Below, one piece after another: positions 1 to 7,174 of a stretch of DNA of 15,617 nt. The DNA lies in the NCBI GenBank assembly GCA_045617525.1, contig JAZLIT010000044.1:1-15617 (forward strand), written 5' to 3'. The stretch comes from JAZLIT01 sp045617525. Its GTDB lineage: Bacteria > Bacillota > Bacilli > Bacillales_A > Planococcaceae. Made by a program: the position numbers and the translations under genes. The first letter of the stretch is position 1, and each line of letters starts with the position of its first letter. The notes under the pieces are model-generated. The model was not told where the DNA came from. It was given only the letters and a program-made list of their open reading frames with translations, and did no database searches.

Positions 1-570
1 TGCACGGCAAGTAGCAAGAATTAAACGTACTTCACCAGATTGTAAGCGAACGATTACATACTTGTCTTCACGACCTAATACTTGCGCAGAAGTACCAGCT
101 GAACGTACTAATTGTCCACCTTTACCAGGTTTCATTTCGATGTTATGGATAGTTGTACCCATTGGAATATTTGCTAATGGTAACGCGTTACCTACTTTAA
201 TATCTGATTCTGGACCTGAAACGATCGTTTGACCAACTTCAAGACCTTTCGCAGCTAGGATATAACGTTTTTCACCATCAGCATAATTAATTAATGCGAT
301 GTTCGCAGAACGGTTTGGATCATACTCAATTGTAGCAACGCGTCCTGGAATGCCGTCTTTAAGACGTTTGAAATCTATTACGCGATACTGCTTCTTGTGT
401 CCACCACCGTGATGACGAACAGTAATTTTACCTTGGTTATTACGACCAGCTTTACGTTTAATTGGCTCTAATAAAGACTTTTCAGGCTTATTAGTAGTGA
501 TTTCCGCAAAGTCAGATGACGTCATATTACGACGACCATTCGTGGTTGGCTTATACTTCTTAATCGCCAC
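1..570 (-). CDS. rplB: 50S ribosomal protein L2, partial (N-terminal 190 residues)
   Basis: Large-subunit rRNA-binding protein needed for subunit association and peptidyl-transferase centre assembly. The reading frame opens at a GTG (568-570) and reads VAIKKYKPTTNGRRNMT, continues through HHGGGHKKQYRVIDFKR and ends at the window edge in RLILATCRA. L2 is usually about 276 residues, so roughly 85 C-terminal residues, including the catalytic-centre-proximal domain, lie outside. The GTG is chosen because GGGAGGG sits 7 nt upstream at 578-584 and the protein then begins exactly where L2 homologues do. It is the fifth gene of the S10 operon, 49 nt after rplW, with no promoter visible in that gap. 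Nothing in the visible part looks abnormal. Confidence 0.97.
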   Translation of the reverse strand, partial: MAIKKYKPTTNGRRNMTSSDFAEITTNKPEKSLLEPIKRKAGRNNQGKITVRHHGGGHKKQYRVIDFKRLKDGIPGRVATIEYDPNRSANIALINYADGEKRYILAAKGLEVGQTIVSGPESDIKVGNALPLANIPMGTTIHNIEMKPGKGGQLVRSAGTSAQVLGREDKYVIVRLQSGEVRLILATCRA

Positions 571-619
571 GTGTTTTCCCTCCCTCATGAAAGTTCAATG
601 TAAAATCCTTAATTTAGGA

Positions 620-904
620 TTAAACTTCGAATAATTCGATTTCTTTAGAATCAGCAGTTAATTTAACAATCGCTTTACGACGTTTGTTAGTGTATCCACC
701 GAATTTACCAACGCGTTTGAACTTACCTTTGTAGTTCATAACGTTTACTTTCTCAACTTTAACGCCGAAGATTTCTTCGATAGCGTCTTTTACTTGAGTT
801 TTATTAGCGCGAGTGTCTACTTCGAAAGTATACTTTTTCTCTGCTAAAATCTCTGAAGAACGCTCAGTAATGACCGGACGTTTAATAATATCACGTGCTT
901 CCAT
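620..904 (-). CDS. rplW: 50S ribosomal protein L23
   Basis: L23 binds 23S rRNA domain III beside the polypeptide exit and is the docking site of trigger factor and SRP. The 94 residues match the usual length of about 95. The protein starts MEARDIIKRPVITERSSE, the typical L23 opening, and carries the basic extended loop near residues 55-80 (NYKGKFKRVGKFGGYTNKRRK) that reaches into the exit tunnel. Its ATG (902-904) overlaps the TAA of rplD in a TAATG arrangement, so the two are probably translationally coupled; AGGAGG lies upstream inside the rplD end. A small 6-bp dyad (604-609 with 616-621) overlaps its stop codon; its meaning is unclear. Confidence 0.97.
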   Translation of the reverse strand: MEARDIIKRPVITERSSEILAEKKYTFEVDTRANKTQVKDAIEEIFGVKVEKVNVMNYKGKFKRVGKFGGYTNKRRKAIVKLTADSKEIELFEV

Positions 905-1527
905 TATCCAAGCACCTCCTCAACTTTTTCTACTGCAGCTTTAGTGAATACAATTTTATCGTGACCTAATAGATCAAGAACGTTGATTCCTTCAGCTGTT
1001 ACTACTGTAACACCAGCGATGTTACGAGCAGATAATAATACGTTTTCGTTAACTTCAGCAGTTACGAAAAGAGCTTTTTTGTTGATTTCTAATGCAGCAA
1101 GAACTGCTTTGAAATCTTTAGTTTTTGGTGCATCTAATACTAGAGCATCAAGTACTACAAAGTTTTGTTCTAACACTTTAGCTGATAAAGCTGATTTAAG
1201 AGCTAAACGACGAACTTTCTTTGGTAATTTGAATGAGTAGCTACGTGGAGTTGGACCGAATACAACACCACCGCCACGCCATTGTGGAGAGCGGATCGAC
1301 CCTTGACGAGCACGACCAGTTCCTTTTTGGCGCCATGGCTTACGACCACCACCGGCAACTTCAGAACGGTTTTTCACTTTGTGATTACCTTGACGTAGAG
1401 ATGCGCGTTGAGCGATTACTGCGTCGAATAACACTGCTTCGTTTGGCTCGATTCCGAAGATCGCATCGTTTAATTCGATTTCGCCGATTGAAGCACCTGT
1501 TTGACTAAGTACTGAAACCTTTGTCAT
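904..1527 (-). CDS. rplD: 50S ribosomal protein L4
   Basis: L4 is a primary 23S rRNA-binding protein whose extended loop lines the exit tunnel and, in gammaproteobacteria, represses the S10 operon. The 207-residue protein matches the family length. The tunnel loop is clear at about residues 46-97, rich in glycine and arginine, with KPWRQKGTGRARQGS and GGGVVFGPTPRSY; this is the region in which macrolide-resistance changes occur in other species, and I see no obvious insertion or deletion. The ATG at 1525-1527 is preceded by AGGAGG with an 8-nt spacer. It lies 26 nt after rplC and overlaps rplW by one base. Confidence 0.97.
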   Translation of the reverse strand: MTKVSVLSQTGASIGEIELNDAIFGIEPNEAVLFDAVIAQRASLRQGNHKVKNRSEVAGGGRKPWRQKGTGRARQGSIRSPQWRGGGVVFGPTPRSYSFKLPKKVRRLALKSALSAKVLEQNFVVLDALVLDAPKTKDFKAVLAALEINKKALFVTAEVNENVLLSARNIAGVTVVTAEGINVLDLLGHDKIVFTKAAVEKVEEVLG

Positions 1528-1553
1528 TCCTGTTTCCTCCTTTCTTGAGAGAA

Positions 1554-2174
1554 TTATTTAGATTTGATTGCAGATCTAACTGCAACAAGAGCTTTTTTAG
1601 AACCAGGAACATTACCTTTTACTAATAGTAGGTTACGTTCAACATCAACCTTGATAATTTCAAGGTTTTGGATTGTTACAACAGTACCACCCATTTGACC
1701 AGGTAATTTCTTTTGTTTGAATACGCGGTTCGGAGCAACTGGACCCATTGAACCAGGACGACGGTGGTAACGAGAACCGTGGGTCATAGGACCACGAGAT
1801 TGACCATGACGTTTAATAACACCTTGGAAACCTTTACCTTTTGTTACAGCAGTAACATCTACTACGTCGCCTTCTGCGTAAAGTTCTACGCTGACTTCTT
1901 GACCAACTTCGCCTTCCATATTACGGAATTCACGAATGAAGCGCTTAGGAGCCGTATTTGCTTTTGCTACGTGACCTTGTGCAGGTTTGTTAGCAAGCTT
2001 AATACGCTTGTCTTCAAAACCAACTTGGATCGCTTCGTAGCCGTCTGTCTCAGCAGTTTTCTTTTGAAGTACTACGTTTGGAGTAGCTTCGATTACTGTT
2101 ACTGGGATTAAATCACCATTTTCAGCGAAAACTTGAGTCATACCGATTTTTCTACCTAAGATTCCTTTAGCCAT
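1554..2174 (-). CDS. rplC: 50S ribosomal protein L3
   Basis: L3 is an early-assembly 23S rRNA-binding protein whose long loop approaches the peptidyl-transferase centre. The 206 residues fit the family (about 209 in Bacillus). It opens with MAKGILGRKIGMTQVF, a hallmark of L3, and has the conserved central loop SRGPMTHGSRYHRRPGSMG followed by KKLPGQMGG, which contains the glutamine that is methylated in E. coli. The ATG at 2172-2174 has a strong AGGAGGTG 7-8 nt upstream. It is the second gene of the S10 operon; the 51-nt gap after rpsJ is AT-rich and includes only a weak all-A/T hairpin (2198-2217). Confidence 0.97.
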   Translation of the reverse strand: MAKGILGRKIGMTQVFAENGDLIPVTVIEATPNVVLQKKTAETDGYEAIQVGFEDKRIKLANKPAQGHVAKANTAPKRFIREFRNMEGEVGQEVSVELYAEGDVVDVTAVTKGKGFQGVIKRHGQSRGPMTHGSRYHRRPGSMGPVAPNRVFKQKKLPGQMGGTVVTIQNLEIIKVDVERNLLLVKGNVPGSKKALVAVRSAIKSK

Positions 2175-2225
2175 TTGTTACACCTCCTATAAATTTTAAA
2201 AAATAGTTATATTTTTTACCAATCA

Positions 2226-2534
2226 TTAAAGTTTGATTTCGATATCAACACCAGATGGTAAATCAAGTTTCATTAACGCGTCGACAGTTTGTGGTGTCGG
2301 GTTAACGATGTCGATAAGACGTTTGTGTGTGCGCATTTCAAATTGCTCACGAGAATCTTTATACTTGTGAACCGCACGTAAGATAGTGTAGACAGAACGT
2401 TCTGTAGGTAGTGGGATTGGACCCGATACGCTAGCACCTGAACGCTTAGCTGTTTCAACAATCTTTTCAGCTGACTGATCAAGAATACGGTGATCATAAG
2501 CTTTTAAACGAATACGAATTTTTTGTTTTGCCAT
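2226..2534 (-). CDS. rpsJ: 30S ribosomal protein S10 (NusE)
   Basis: S10 is a 30S head protein and, as NusE, links ribosomes to transcription antitermination through NusB and NusG. The protein is 102 residues: MAKQKIRIRLKAYDHRILDQ, then RSGASVSGPIPLPTERSVYTILRA and a C-terminal GVDIEIKL, all typical. The frame stays open for 46 more codons upstream to an ATG at 2672, but the ATG at 2532-2534 is right: AAGGAGGG (2541-2548) sits 6 nt before it, the product has the standard length, and the far upstream ATG lies within or before the likely transcription start near 2657. It is the first gene of the S10 operon, behind a structured leader. Confidence 0.97.
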   Translation of the reverse strand: MAKQKIRIRLKAYDHRILDQSAEKIVETAKRSGASVSGPIPLPTERSVYTILRAVHKYKDSREQFEMRTHKRLIDIVNPTPQTVDALMKLDLPSGVDIEIKL

Positions 2535-2540
2535 TACTTT

Positions 2541-2550
2541 CCCTCCTTCT
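2541..2550 (-). promoter_or_regulatory. rpsJ ribosome binding site that fixes the start
   Basis: AGAAGGAGGG on the minus strand, 6 nt before the ATG at 2534. It is almost fully complementary to the 16S rRNA 3' end and rules out the 46-codon in-frame extension, whose internal ATGs lack any comparable site. Confidence 0.85.
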
Positions 2551-2588
2551 CGCCTATTTTCTAGACATTCTCCACGAAAATTCTCCAT

Positions 2589-2636
2589 CACATCCGCCAT
2601 GGCAAAGCGGCCGGGTGTGTCGGCAACCTCTCGCTT
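2589..2636 (-). promoter_or_regulatory. Structured leader of the S10 operon
   Basis: The untranslated leader between the promoter and rpsJ holds two alternative stems, read on the minus strand. Hairpin A (2605-2636) pairs AAGCG with CGCTT and, inside, GCCG with CGGC around a 7-nt ACACACC loop, leaving a 7-nt bulge on the 5' side. Hairpin B pairs 2612-2619 with 2589-2596 (CACACCCG against CGGATGTG, one mismatch). They share bases, so only one can form at a time. Ribosomal protein operons often carry such autoregulatory leaders; that this one binds a ribosomal protein is inference. The palindrome GCCATGGC lies between the arms of B. Confidence 0.5.
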
Positions 2637-2663
2637 CATCGCAGTCAAAGACCAACATTCAAC

Positions 2664-2692
2664 ATTATACATAATAAAAAAAGAATAAGCAA
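2664..2692 (-). promoter_or_regulatory. Sigma-A promoter of the S10 operon
   Basis: On the minus strand TTGCTT (2687-2692) and a perfect TATAAT (2664-2669) are separated by exactly 17 bp. Transcription should start near 2657, giving an rpsJ leader of roughly 120 nt. This fits independent transcription of the S10 operon, which here is not next to tuf. Confidence 0.8.
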
Positions 2693-2712
2693 GCGTTTTT
2701 GCTAAATTCTTT

Positions 2713-2742
2713 TGTATAATATATCGAACGTGTCTCTGCTAA
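2713..2742 (-). promoter_or_regulatory. Possible second, weaker S10 promoter
   Basis: TTAGCA (2737-2742) and TATACA (2713-2718), 18 bp apart on the minus strand, each match consensus at four of six positions. Two tandem promoters upstream of rpsJ have been described in B. subtilis as far as I recall, but this match alone is weak. Confidence 0.25.
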
Positions 2743-2860
2743 GTTAATTCGCTTTTTCAAGCCGTTTCCTAGTATATAAGAGTACAAGACTAAACGCAAC
2801 AGATAAGGATTGAAATATTATAGATTCATTGTATAAATGAGTATCTTCCTATTATATATA

Positions 2861-2892
2861 AAAAACCAATGACATATTAGTCATTGGTTTTT
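2861..2892. terminator. Rho-independent terminator after the YuiF-like gene
   Basis: A perfect 13-bp inverted repeat (2861-2873 with 2880-2892, AAAAACCAATGAC) encloses a 6-nt loop. Its 3' arm ends in a T run in both directions, so it can terminate minus-strand transcription from the permease, whose stop is 6 nt away, and would also work on the plus strand. Confidence 0.85.
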
Positions 2893-2898
2893 CTGTAA

Positions 2899-4218
2899 TT
2901 ACAAGAAGAATACGATTGCTAACCAACCGAATACGATTTGCGGAATATTATAGAAAATGAACGTTGGAACGCATGTTTCCCAGATGTGATTGTGCTGCCC
3001 GTCAGCATTCAAGCCTGATGTCGGCCCTAACGTAGAGTCCGAAGCGGGAGAACCTGCATCGCCTACTACACCTGCCGTACCAATTAAACAAATAATTGCT
3101 AATTCACTTAGCCCTAACGCAATACCTAGCGGAACAAAAATTGCCGCGATAATTGGAATGGTTGCAAATGAAGATCCGATCCCCATTGTTACAATTAATC
3201 CTACCACTAACATCGCGAATACAGTTAATCCAACATTGCCATTAAATAAATCCATCGCGCCCGTTACTAATGACTCTACATCACCAGTAGCGGTAATTAC
3301 ACTCGAGAAACCATTTGCCGCGATCATAACAAATCCAACAAAGGCCATCATACGCATCCCGTCGTTTAAAACCCGATCTGCTTCCTTCACTTTTAGCGTA
3401 CCTGTAATGTATAAAACAACAATCCCTACTAACGACCCAATAATCATTGAATCAGTCGGTATTTGCACCGCTAACGATGCCACTAATGCAATTGCTGCAA
3501 ATACGATATTTTTCGTTTTAATCTCTTTTACCTGTTGCTCCGTTACCTCAAATTCCAAATCTTTATACTGGCGAGGCTTACGGTAGTAGATGAACGCTAG
3601 CACTAATCCAATAGTCATACCGATTGCAACAATAAACATCGCTTTCGGCACATCTGACATACTTACACTTAAACCAGCAATCCCCATCTGCTTCACTACG
3701 ATATCCTGATAAAGTAAACCGAAACCATAAGGCATAAACATATACGGCATGACTAGGCCATACGTTAAGATCGTTGCAATTAAACGACGATCGATTTCAA
3801 GCATGTTTAAAACCTTAATCATAGGCGGAACAATTAGAGGGATAAATGCAATGTGTACAGGGATTAGGTTTTGGGACATAATCGCCATACCACCTAGTAC
3901 AATGAAAATTAAAGCTTTCGCTAAACCTTTTTTCTGAGAATCACCTTCTCGTTGCACTACCTTTAAAATAGCGTTTACTAATACTTCTGGAATACCTGTT
4001 TTTGAAATTGCTAATGCAAACGCGCCTAGTAAGCCGTAGCTTAATGCTATTTGCGCCCCATCACCTAGCCCATCAGAAAAGACTTTAATCGTCTCGGTAA
4101 TATCTAGACCGCCCGTAAGACCCCCTACAATCGCACCGATAACTAAAGATAAAACTACATTTATTCGAAGTAAGCTCAATGCGAGCATTACGATTACTGC
4201 TATAAGTACGGCATTCAT
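2899..4218 (-). CDS. yuiF: YuiF-type permease, Na+/H+ antiporter (NhaC-like) superfamily
   Basis: A 439-residue, very hydrophobic inner-membrane protein with about 11-12 predicted helices and hardly any soluble domain apart from a charged loop near residues 215-235. Conserved polar stretches within helices include MSQNLIPVHIAFIPL (about 114-128) and GDAGSPASDSTLGPTSG (386-402), followed by DGQHNHIWET (406-415); these are typical of the Na_H_antiporter/YuiF group. Members were first called Na+/H+ antiporters; YuiF itself has been proposed to import histidine on comparative-genomic grounds. The substrate here cannot be read from sequence. The gene is monocistronic with its own promoter and terminator. 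The ATG at 4216-4218 has only a weak ribosome binding site (GAAGTG). No T-box or riboswitch fits in the roughly 40-nt leader. Confidence 0.8.
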   Translation of the reverse strand: MNAVLIAVIVMLALSLLRINVVLSLVIGAIVGGLTGGLDITETIKVFSDGLGDGAQIALSYGLLGAFALAISKTGIPEVLVNAILKVVQREGDSQKKGLAKALIFIVLGGMAIMSQNLIPVHIAFIPLIVPPMIKVLNMLEIDRRLIATILTYGLVMPYMFMPYGFGLLYQDIVVKQMGIAGLSVSMSDVPKAMFIVAIGMTIGLVLAFIYYRKPRQYKDLEFEVTEQQVKEIKTKNIVFAAIALVASLAVQIPTDSMIIGSLVGIVVLYITGTLKVKEADRVLNDGMRMMAFVGFVMIAANGFSSVITATGDVESLVTGAMDLFNGNVGLTVFAMLVVGLIVTMGIGSSFATIPIIAAIFVPLGIALGLSELAIICLIGTAGVVGDAGSPASDSTLGPTSGLNADGQHNHIWETCVPTFIFYNIPQIVFGWLAIVFFL

Positions 4219-4262
4219 TTATAAACACTTCGCTTTCGTATGCTAAATCACTAATGTATTAA

Positions 4263-4291
4263 AGTATAGTATTTTGAAATAACGAAGTCAA
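4263..4291 (-). promoter_or_regulatory. Sigma-A promoter of the YuiF-like gene
   Basis: On the minus strand TTGACT (4286-4291) and TATACT (4263-4268) have a 17-bp spacer, each one base off consensus. Start of transcription should be near 4256, about 38 nt before the ATG. The -35 box begins one base beyond the T run of the preceding terminator. Confidence 0.8.
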
Positions 4292-4292
4292 T

Positions 4293-4324
4293 AAAAAAAC
4301 TATCAATTATTAAATAATTGATAG
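4293..4324 (-). terminator. Rho-independent terminator of the bceAB operon
   Basis: A perfect 11-bp stem (CTATCAATTAT, 4300-4310 with 4314-4324) with a 3-nt loop is followed on the minus strand by seven T (4293-4299). It lies 8 nt behind the bceB stop codon and separates the Bce unit from the YuiF-like gene. Confidence 0.88.
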
Positions 4325-4332
4325 TCTATAAA

Positions 4333-6315
4333 TTATAACGATTCTCTAATAACTTTTTTATAATAACTTACCGAAAGCAGTGCGAAGATGACATACATCG
4401 CAATATATAACCCCATTGTAATGAGTAATGGCGTCACAAGCTCTGATCCAAATAAGAACCACCCTGATTTTACCGCGAAATAACTATGCAACAAGCCAAT
4501 TACAAGTGGCACACCAAAGTTAAATGCCTGCTTCGCATAAATTCCTCGTAGAATCTCCTGTTGCGTAAAGCCAACTTTACGTAAAATGGTATAAGACTCT
4601 CGTTCTTCCTCAGCCTCAGTCATTTGCTTAAAGTATAAAATACTGCCTGTTGCTAATAAGAAAGCCAAACCTAAAAAGGCTGTCGTAAATATCGTAACAC
4701 CCATTACACTAATAAAGTCCACACGAGCTTGTTCCTTACTAACCTGATTACGTGTATTTAACTGCATCTTGCCACTTTCGTCAGCCATGTAAAATTCATT
4801 GTGATAGGCATTCGTTTCCACGTATAACGCCTCTGCACGCTCTAGATCACTCTTGTTGTGCAATGTAACCGAAGTTTGCGTATTCCAAATCTTCTCCGCG
4901 CTAGGCTGCACCAACTGCTCAAATAATGCATCTGATACAACAAGTGCTGGGCCACTATGCGCCACAACTCCTCCAAGCAAGTATTCTCCCTCAATATCCG
5001 TCACTTCAACCGGATAGTTTTGCCCGGCTACCTTTAACGTCACTGGTCCTGGCTCTAATGGAATCATTTCTGATAATACATTTACATAGCTCGTAATGAT
5101 CGCTTCGTTTCCTTGTAAATCTAATCCCGGGTAACGCTTAATGTAATCGGATAACGGAACCGCAACAACTTCCATATCCATATTCCACATTTCATTTCCC
5201 TTCATAGAATCCGCCACTAGTTCACTAAGCGGTAATTCCACCTCCTGCAAACGCAAGGTCACTGTATCATACGCAATTCCCTCTGATTCCATTGCAGCTA
5301 AAAATGCGCCACCATTATCTTCATACAATGTATAGTCTGTCGGAGAGCTCGAACGCGCTGTTTGGTTCGCTGAATAATAGGCGATATAAGAAAGTGTTGA
5401 AATAGCTAACGATACTGCTGTTAACACAGTAATTAATGTTAACGACTTTGCATTACCCTTCATACGATGCATGATCGGTGTTAACGCAAGTACATCCACC
5501 GACGATAAATGCCCGTTTTTCTTCATTCGCACTATATTTAACACAAAGGACACTGAAAAACGGAATACTAAAAACGTGCCGCCAATTGTAGATGCTAAAA
5601 TCAGTAGCATATTAGTAAATAGATCATAGGCAGCCTCCGCTGAAAACAGCTGTGTCGACATATAATAACCATAGCTAATAAGCGCAATACCAATCGCCCC
5701 CATCACCATTTGGAATGGGCTAAAGCGTTTCACACGCTCATCTGCTTGCTTTGACGCCGTAAACAGTGATAACAAAGATACACGATGAATCATAAACGCC
5801 ATTTGCACTAAAATAATTGCTAATAAAATTGCAAATAGCCCCACTGTTTGTTGTACCGCTTCCACACTAAACGTCATCCCTACAACTGTCTCCTGCTCAA
5901 TTACTTTTAATAAAATTAGCGCAAAAAAACGTGAACTTAGGAAGCCCAATAACATCCCAACTAGCACCGCACCACCAAATAACACAACATTTTCAAGTGC
6001 AATTAGGCGAATAATCAGCCCCTTTGTCATACCAATCAGTTGATAAAGCCCAATTTCTTTACTACGACGCTTCATAAATAGGTGATTTGCATACAACACG
6101 AAAAATAACACAATAAAATACAACATATACGTAGCGGCCTCTAATCCTGCCGTTGCAGAACCACTCTCGGCTGCAGCCTTCATAACCGATTTATTATATT
6201 GCAGCGTCACAAACGAGAAATACAGCGTAACACTGAAAATTAACGCAAAGAAATATAAATAGTAGTGCTTTATATTTTTTGCCATGCTTTTGAAAACAAG
6301 TTGACTAAGCTTCAT
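4333..6315 (-). CDS. bceB: BceB-type ABC transporter permease (antimicrobial peptide resistance)
   Basis: Membrane subunit of a Bce-type ABC transporter, which frees lipid II-cycle intermediates from peptide antibiotics such as bacitracin and reports its activity to the partner kinase. The 660 residues show the BceB plan: ten helices (about 18-38, 60-80, 104-127, 153-176, 203-219, 232-254, 291-314, 534-560, 598-615, 626-650) with a large extracellular domain, 315-533, between helices 7 and 8, plus FtsX/MacB-like coupling segments RRSKEIGLYQLIGM and SYTILRKVGFTQQEI. The N-terminus KNIKHYYLYFFALIFSVTLYFSFVTLQY is typical. ATG 6313-6315 is preferred over GTG 6327 because AGGTGG lies 8 nt before it and homologues start there. 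It overlaps bceA by 11 nt. The peptide recognised cannot be predicted. Confidence 0.9.
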   Translation of the reverse strand: MKLSQLVFKSMAKNIKHYYLYFFALIFSVTLYFSFVTLQYNKSVMKAAAESGSATAGLEAATYMLYFIVLFFVLYANHLFMKRRSKEIGLYQLIGMTKGLIIRLIALENVVLFGGAVLVGMLLGFLSSRFFALILLKVIEQETVVGMTFSVEAVQQTVGLFAILLAIILVQMAFMIHRVSLLSLFTASKQADERVKRFSPFQMVMGAIGIALISYGYYMSTQLFSAEAAYDLFTNMLLILASTIGGTFLVFRFSVSFVLNIVRMKKNGHLSSVDVLALTPIMHRMKGNAKSLTLITVLTAVSLAISTLSYIAYYSANQTARSSSPTDYTLYEDNGGAFLAAMESEGIAYDTVTLRLQEVELPLSELVADSMKGNEMWNMDMEVVAVPLSDYIKRYPGLDLQGNEAIITSYVNVLSEMIPLEPGPVTLKVAGQNYPVEVTDIEGEYLLGGVVAHSGPALVVSDALFEQLVQPSAEKIWNTQTSVTLHNKSDLERAEALYVETNAYHNEFYMADESGKMQLNTRNQVSKEQARVDFISVMGVTIFTTAFLGLAFLLATGSILYFKQMTEAEEERESYTILRKVGFTQQEILRGIYAKQAFNFGVPLVIGLLHSYFAVKSGWFLFGSELVTPLLITMGLYIAMYVIFALLSVSYYKKVIRESL

Positions 6316-7066
6316 AGCCATCACCACCTAGCACACTTTGCGTCTGCAAAATTTGCTGGAAAAACTCATTACGGCTTTTCTCGCCTTTATATAGCTCTGT
6401 ATAAAGCTGCCCATCCTTTAAAAATAACACGCGTGAGCAAAAACTAGCCGCCACTGCATCATGTGTGACCATCATAATTGTCACGTTTTTCTGTTCATTA
6501 ATCGTTGCTAAGTTACCTAAAAGTGCTGCTGCCGATTTTGAATCAAGTGCCCCAGTTGGCTCGTCCGCAAACACAATTGATGGATTAGAAATAAGTGCAC
6601 GTGCTGCAGAAGTTCGTTGCTTCTGACCACCTGAAATCTCGTTCGGATATTTATTTACAATATCCTCTATCATTAACGTTTTCATTAGCTCCTGAAAGCG
6701 TGCTTCAGCAGCAGCTCTTGGGATCTTCGTGATCGAAAGAGGGAGTAAAATATTTTCCTTTACCGTCAACGTATCAAGTAAGTTATAGTCCTGAAACACA
6801 AACCCAAGCTCCTCGCGTCGGAACTTCGCAAGCTCTCTTTCCTTCATCTTCTGTAAATGCTTCCCGTTAATTTCAACCATGCCCTCTGTCACCTTATCAA
6901 TTGAGCACAATACATTCAGTAAAGTTGTCTTCCCAGATCCCGAAGAACCCATTATCCCTACAAATTCACCTTTCTTCACTTCAAGGTCAATTCCTTTTAG
7001 CACTTCTGTCGCCGTTGCCTTTTTGCCATACACCTTTTTTATTTTACGACCCGTTAAAATATTCAC
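6305..7066 (-). CDS. bceA: BceA-type ABC transporter ATP-binding protein
   Basis: Cytoplasmic ATPase energising the BceB permease. The 253 residues equal the usual BceA length and contain all ABC motifs: Walker A GSSGSGKTT (40-48), Q-loop Gln92 in FVFQDYNLLD, signature ISGGQKQR (144-151), Walker B IVFADEP (164-170) with catalytic Glu169, D-loop GALD, and switch His202 in MVTHD. This is the MacB/LolD-like subclass paired with FtsX-type permeases. The start is GTG (7064-7066), supported by GGGGAGG with an 8-nt spacer at 7075-7081. The end overlaps bceB, suggesting coupling. It lies 108 nt from bceS, and that gap holds the probable BceR operator, so bceAB is likely transcribed separately and induced. 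Confidence 0.92.
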   Translation of the reverse strand: MNILTGRKIKKVYGKKATATEVLKGIDLEVKKGEFVGIMGSSGSGKTTLLNVLCSIDKVTEGMVEINGKHLQKMKERELAKFRREELGFVFQDYNLLDTLTVKENILLPLSITKIPRAAAEARFQELMKTLMIEDIVNKYPNEISGGQKQRTSAARALISNPSIVFADEPTGALDSKSAAALLGNLATINEQKNVTIMMVTHDAVAASFCSRVLFLKDGQLYTELYKGEKSRNEFFQQILQTQSVLGGDGYEA

Positions 7067-7100
7067 GTATATTTCCTCCCCGTATCATTCATTTGTACTT

Positions 7101-7106
7101 ATCATA
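7101..7106 (-). promoter_or_regulatory. Putative -10 box of the bceAB promoter
   Basis: TATGAT on the minus strand, about 40 nt before the bceA GTG. No acceptable -35 box lies 16-18 bp upstream (ACGATT at 17 bp), as expected for an activator-dependent promoter. The direct repeats described at 7136-7173 would then lie roughly 40-75 bp upstream of the start site. Confidence 0.45.
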
Positions 7107-7135
7107 CTGGAAAACAGCTCCCTAATCGTTTGATT

Positions 7136-7173
7136 TACATGACAAAATAAAGCGGTACATGACAATTTCGTCA
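7136..7173 (-). promoter_or_regulatory. Probable BceR operator upstream of bceAB
   Basis: On the minus strand the 10-mer TTGTCATGTA occurs twice (7156-7165 and 7136-7145), start to start exactly 20 bp, two helical turns. The upstream copy overlaps an inverted repeat TGACG-AAAT-TGTCA (7160-7173). The block begins immediately behind the bceS stop codon. OmpR-family regulators bind paired half-sites as dimers, and BceR-like proteins are known to use short inverted repeats of similar character; assignment to BceR is inferred from position and form. Confidence 0.6.
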
Positions 7174-7174
7174 C

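Larger units (their letters stand above)
2535..2898 (-). other. Gene-free region between yuiF-like gene and rpsJ
   Basis: This 364-nt stretch has no convincing gene. From the right it holds the terminator behind the permease gene, about 120 nt of AT-rich sequence (2743-2860) in which I see nothing specific, one good and one weak minus-strand promoter, and the S10 leader with rpsJ ribosome binding site. The 46-codon open frame running into rpsJ is leader, not a gene. Confidence 0.7.

Noticed and set aside
2535..2672. 46-codon in-frame extension of rpsJ beginning at an ATG at 2672
   Set aside because: The first ATG lies within or before the mapped-by-sequence promoter start, none of the upstream ATGs has a ribosome binding site, and S10 has its standard length from 2534.
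2990..3586. 198-codon plus-strand open frame inside the YuiF-like gene
   Set aside because: It is the mirror of a long membrane-protein gene; the product is rich in Pro, Thr, Asn and Ile as expected from antisense of hydrophobic codons, with no motif and no ribosome binding site.
4219..4262. T-box or riboswitch before the YuiF-like gene, as might be expected for a histidine transporter
   Set aside because: The promoter leaves a leader of only about 38 nt, too short for any such element.
6316..6327. Upstream GTG/ATG starts of bceB (MVMA extension)
   Set aside because: AGGTGG at 6324-6329 would overlap the GTG starts and is correctly spaced only for the ATG at 6315, where homologues begin.
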